This document shows positions 62,537-64,000 of a stretch of 64,000 nucleotides of DNA, one piece after another. Source of the stretch: Sphingobium sp. BYY-5. GTDB taxonomy: Bacteria; Pseudomonadota; Alphaproteobacteria; Sphingomonadales; Sphingomonadaceae. The first letter of the stretch is position 1. Every line of letters starts with the position of its first letter. The position numbers were made by a program, and so were the translations under genes. The DNA lies in assembly GCF_022758885.1 (NCBI RefSeq), contig NZ_JALEBH010000001.1:1488001-1552000 (forward strand), written 5' to 3'. A model generated the notes under the pieces. It was not told the DNA's origin. It was given only the letters and a program-made list of their open reading frames with translations, and did not search any database.

Positions 62537-63423
62537 GCCAGGGCAACATCATCCTGCGGGCGGGGGCGCTGGAGGCAGCGCTCTCGCCCGCGATCGGCGG
62601 GTCGCTGCTGCGGCTGACGCTGGACGGCGCGGACCTGCTGCGGCGCGCGCCCGAAGGAACCGATGATCCGCTCGCCATGGCCAGCTTCCCGCTGGTCCCT
62701 TATGCCAATCGCATCGCGGACGGGCATTTCGCGTTCGGGGGGCAGGATTACCGGCTCCCCCTCAATTTCGGCGACCATCCGCACAGCATCCATGGCTTTG
62801 GGTGGCAAGCGGCATGGACAGCGAAAGCGACAGATGGCACATCCGCGCACCTGATCCACGAGCATGAAGGCGATGCGGGCTGGCCCTGGCCCTATCGCGC
62901 CGAACAGCAGATGGCGATCACGCCGTCGGACCTGTCCATGTCGCTGTTCGTGGAAAACAGGGGCGATCGCCCGATGCCGGTCGGCCTGGGCTTCCACCCC
63001 TATTTCGTGGCCGATGACGCGACCACGCTCCGGTTCGATGCGCGCAGCCTGTGGCTCTCCACCCCCGACATGCTGCCCGAACGGGAAGCGCCCGCCGACA
63101 CGCTGGGCGACTGGTCGCGACCCGCGACCGTGCGCGGCGACAGCCTGATCGACAATGTCTATGGCGGCTGGGGCGGCGTGGCGACGGTCGAGCGCGGCGA
63201 CGGCCTGCGCCTCACCCTGACCGCCACGGGCGCGGACTGGCTGCATGTCTATCGCCCGCCGGATGCGGGCTTTTTCTGCCTGGAACCGGTCAGCCATATG
63301 CCCGACGCGATCAATCGCGGCGGCATGGCGACGCTGGCGCCGGGCGCGGTCGCACGCCTGTCCATGACCGTCGCGATCGACGAAATCGATCAGGCGCTTC
63401 CGAAATCCGCTTCGATCGCCTAA
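62533..63423 (+). CDS. Aldose 1-epimerase (mutarotase) with an apparent CTG start
   Basis: 296 residues if counted from CTG 62533. The conserved mutarotase N-terminus ('NIILRAGALEAALSPAIGGSLLRLTLDG') is encoded upstream of the first ATG (62677), with an in-frame stop at 62518, and no ATG/GTG/TTG between. The CTG overlaps the transporter stop as CTGA, mirroring the ATGA overlaps elsewhere in this operon. The rest shows 'PYANRIADG', 'HSIHGFGW' (catalytic His region), 'LGFHPYF' and 'DWLHVYRPPDAGFFCLEPVSHMPDA' (catalytic Glu). It equilibrates alpha and beta xylose/glucose anomers. Confidence 0.82.
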   Translation: MSQGNIILRAGALEAALSPAIGGSLLRLTLDGADLLRRAPEGTDDPLAMASFPLVPYANRIADGHFAFGGQDYRLPLNFGDHPHSIHGFGWQAAWTAKATDGTSAHLIHEHEGDAGWPWPYRAEQQMAITPSDLSMSLFVENRGDRPMPVGLGFHPYFVADDATTLRFDARSLWLSTPDMLPEREAPADTLGDWSRPATVRGDSLIDNVYGGWGGVATVERGDGLRLTLTATGADWLHVYRPPDAGFFCLEPVSHMPDAINRGGMATLAPGAVARLSMTVAIDEIDQALPKSASIA

Positions 63424-63455
63424 GCTGCGGTAAACCAGCAGCGAGGTATCAGCCT

Positions 63456-63797
63456 ATGCAATTTTTGCGGACAGCCTTTTGGGTCGCCATCGCCGTGGCG
63501 CTCGCCTTCTTCTGCATGGCGAATTATGTGCCCGTGACCGTGCGGCTGTGGGGCGATCTGGTGATGGAAACCAAACTGCCCGTGCTGCTGATCGGCGCGT
63601 TCCTGCTCGGCGCCCTGCCCTTCTGGGTGATGGCGCGGGCGACACGCTGGCGGTTGCGGCGCCGGCTCGACAGCACCGAACGGGCCTTGGTGGTGGCGAC
63701 CGCCGCCGCCACGCCGCCGCCCGCTCCCGCCTTTTCGGATGTTCCGGACACGCCGGACTCCCTTACCCCATCTTCCAGCCTCACAGGACCCGCATGA
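63456..63797 (+). CDS. LapA-domain (DUF1049) inner-membrane protein
   Basis: 113 residues from ATG 63456. Two membrane helices ('TAFWVAIAVALAFFCMANY' and 'LPVLLIGAFLLGALPFWVMA') frame a 'VTVRLWG' strand, as in LapA/LapB-associated small proteins that take part in lipopolysaccharide assembly control. The C-terminus is Ala/Pro/Ser-rich. The stop overlaps the pyrF start as ATGA, an arrangement seen in other sphingomonads. Confidence 0.82.
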   Translation: MQFLRTAFWVAIAVALAFFCMANYVPVTVRLWGDLVMETKLPVLLIGAFLLGALPFWVMARATRWRLRRRLDSTERALVVATAAATPPPAPAFSDVPDTPDSLTPSSSLTGPA

Positions 63798-64000
63798 CCA
63801 GCCCCATCTACGTCGCCATCGATACGCCCGACCTTGCCAAGGCGCAGATACTCGCCGGGCAGGTGCGGCATCATGTCGGCGGGCTGAAGCTGGGCCTGGA
63901 GTTCTTCTGCGCCAATGGCCATCATGGCGTGCATGAAATGATGAAGTTCGACCTGCCGATCTTCCTGGACCTCAAGCTGCACGACATTCCCAATACGGTG
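63794..64000 (+). CDS. pyrF: Orotidine 5'-phosphate decarboxylase (partial, C-terminus beyond the right edge)
   Basis: The first 69 codons are in view. 'IYVAIDTPDLAKAQ' (first beta strand with the substrate Asp), 'GGLKLGLEFF' (Lys) and 'IFLDLKLHDIPNTV', which carries the catalytic D-x-K-x-x-D tetrad motif, are intact. It makes UMP from OMP in pyrimidine synthesis. Translationally coupled to the LapA-domain gene. Confidence 0.95.
   Translation, partial: MTSPIYVAIDTPDLAKAQILAGQVRHHVGGLKLGLEFFCANGHHGVHEMMKFDLPIFLDLKLHDIPNTV

Overview
The window reads as chromosomal DNA of a GC-rich alphaproteobacterium of the Sphingomonadales (Sphingobium, Sphingomonas or Novosphingobium type). Reasons: a complete PhyR-NepR-EcfG general stress module with a PhyP-like kinase beside nepR, a PrsK/PrsR/TPR/glycosyltransferase block, a Caulobacter-type oxidative xylose operon, a mannonate dehydratase whose active-site residues match the Novosphingobium enzyme, a large oligomer-type TonB-dependent receptor, and several families of short palindromic interspersed repeats. 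No rRNA, tRNA, CRISPR array or complete insertion sequence was seen.

Left part (1-13.1 kb). The left edge cuts a phage/gene-transfer-agent type terminase large subunit; a terminase-small-subunit-like gene lies 4.4 kb away, separated by an M28 peptidase, a nucleoside-hydrolase-like protein and small genes. A glutathione transferase and an AT-richer hexapeptide acyltransferase follow. Then comes a translationally coupled operon of a POT peptide transporter and two amidohydrolases. The second amidohydrolase has lost its first metal ligands and carries a 90-bp palindromic repeat inside its signal-peptide region. A nitroreductase and a small GntR regulator follow.

Signalling part (13.3-33.8 kb). 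A four-gene minus-strand operon (glycosyltransferase, PrsK, PrsR, TPR protein) belongs to the exosortase-type exopolysaccharide machinery, without an exosortase in view. Next is the general stress response locus: small membrane protein, ecfG, a 42-codon membrane-protein gene, phyR, and on the other strand nepR-phyP. Three GGAAC-N16/17-xGTT promoters sit in it. Then tgt, a crotonase of the RpfF (DSF synthase) type convergent with a membrane GGDEF-EAL protein, and putA with a divergent Lrp-type regulator.

Carbohydrate part (34-63.4 kb). An esterase-like SGNH hydrolase, a TonB receptor, a GH2 enzyme, and a hexuronate set (transporter, uronate isomerase UxaC, fructuronate reductase UxuB, mannonate dehydratase ManD) precede two tandem GH3 enzymes, a GH67 alpha-glucuronidase and a LacI regulator. 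After purB, an EF-hand protein and a small membrane protein comes a xylose operon (XylX, XylB, XylC, sugar MFS transporter, mutarotase). Together these genes suit import and hydrolysis of glucuronoxylan fragments, followed by separate oxidation of xylose and isomerisation of glucuronate. Near-identical LacI-type palindromes sit at the TonB receptor, between GH3 and GH67, before lacI and before xylX, which ties the locus into one regulon. The upstream GH3 gene is broken by one in-frame TAG where its neighbour has Trp.

The right edge enters pyrF, preceded by a LapA-domain protein. Several interspersed repeat families, one of them MITE-like with terminal inverted repeats, fill most of the long intergenic gaps.
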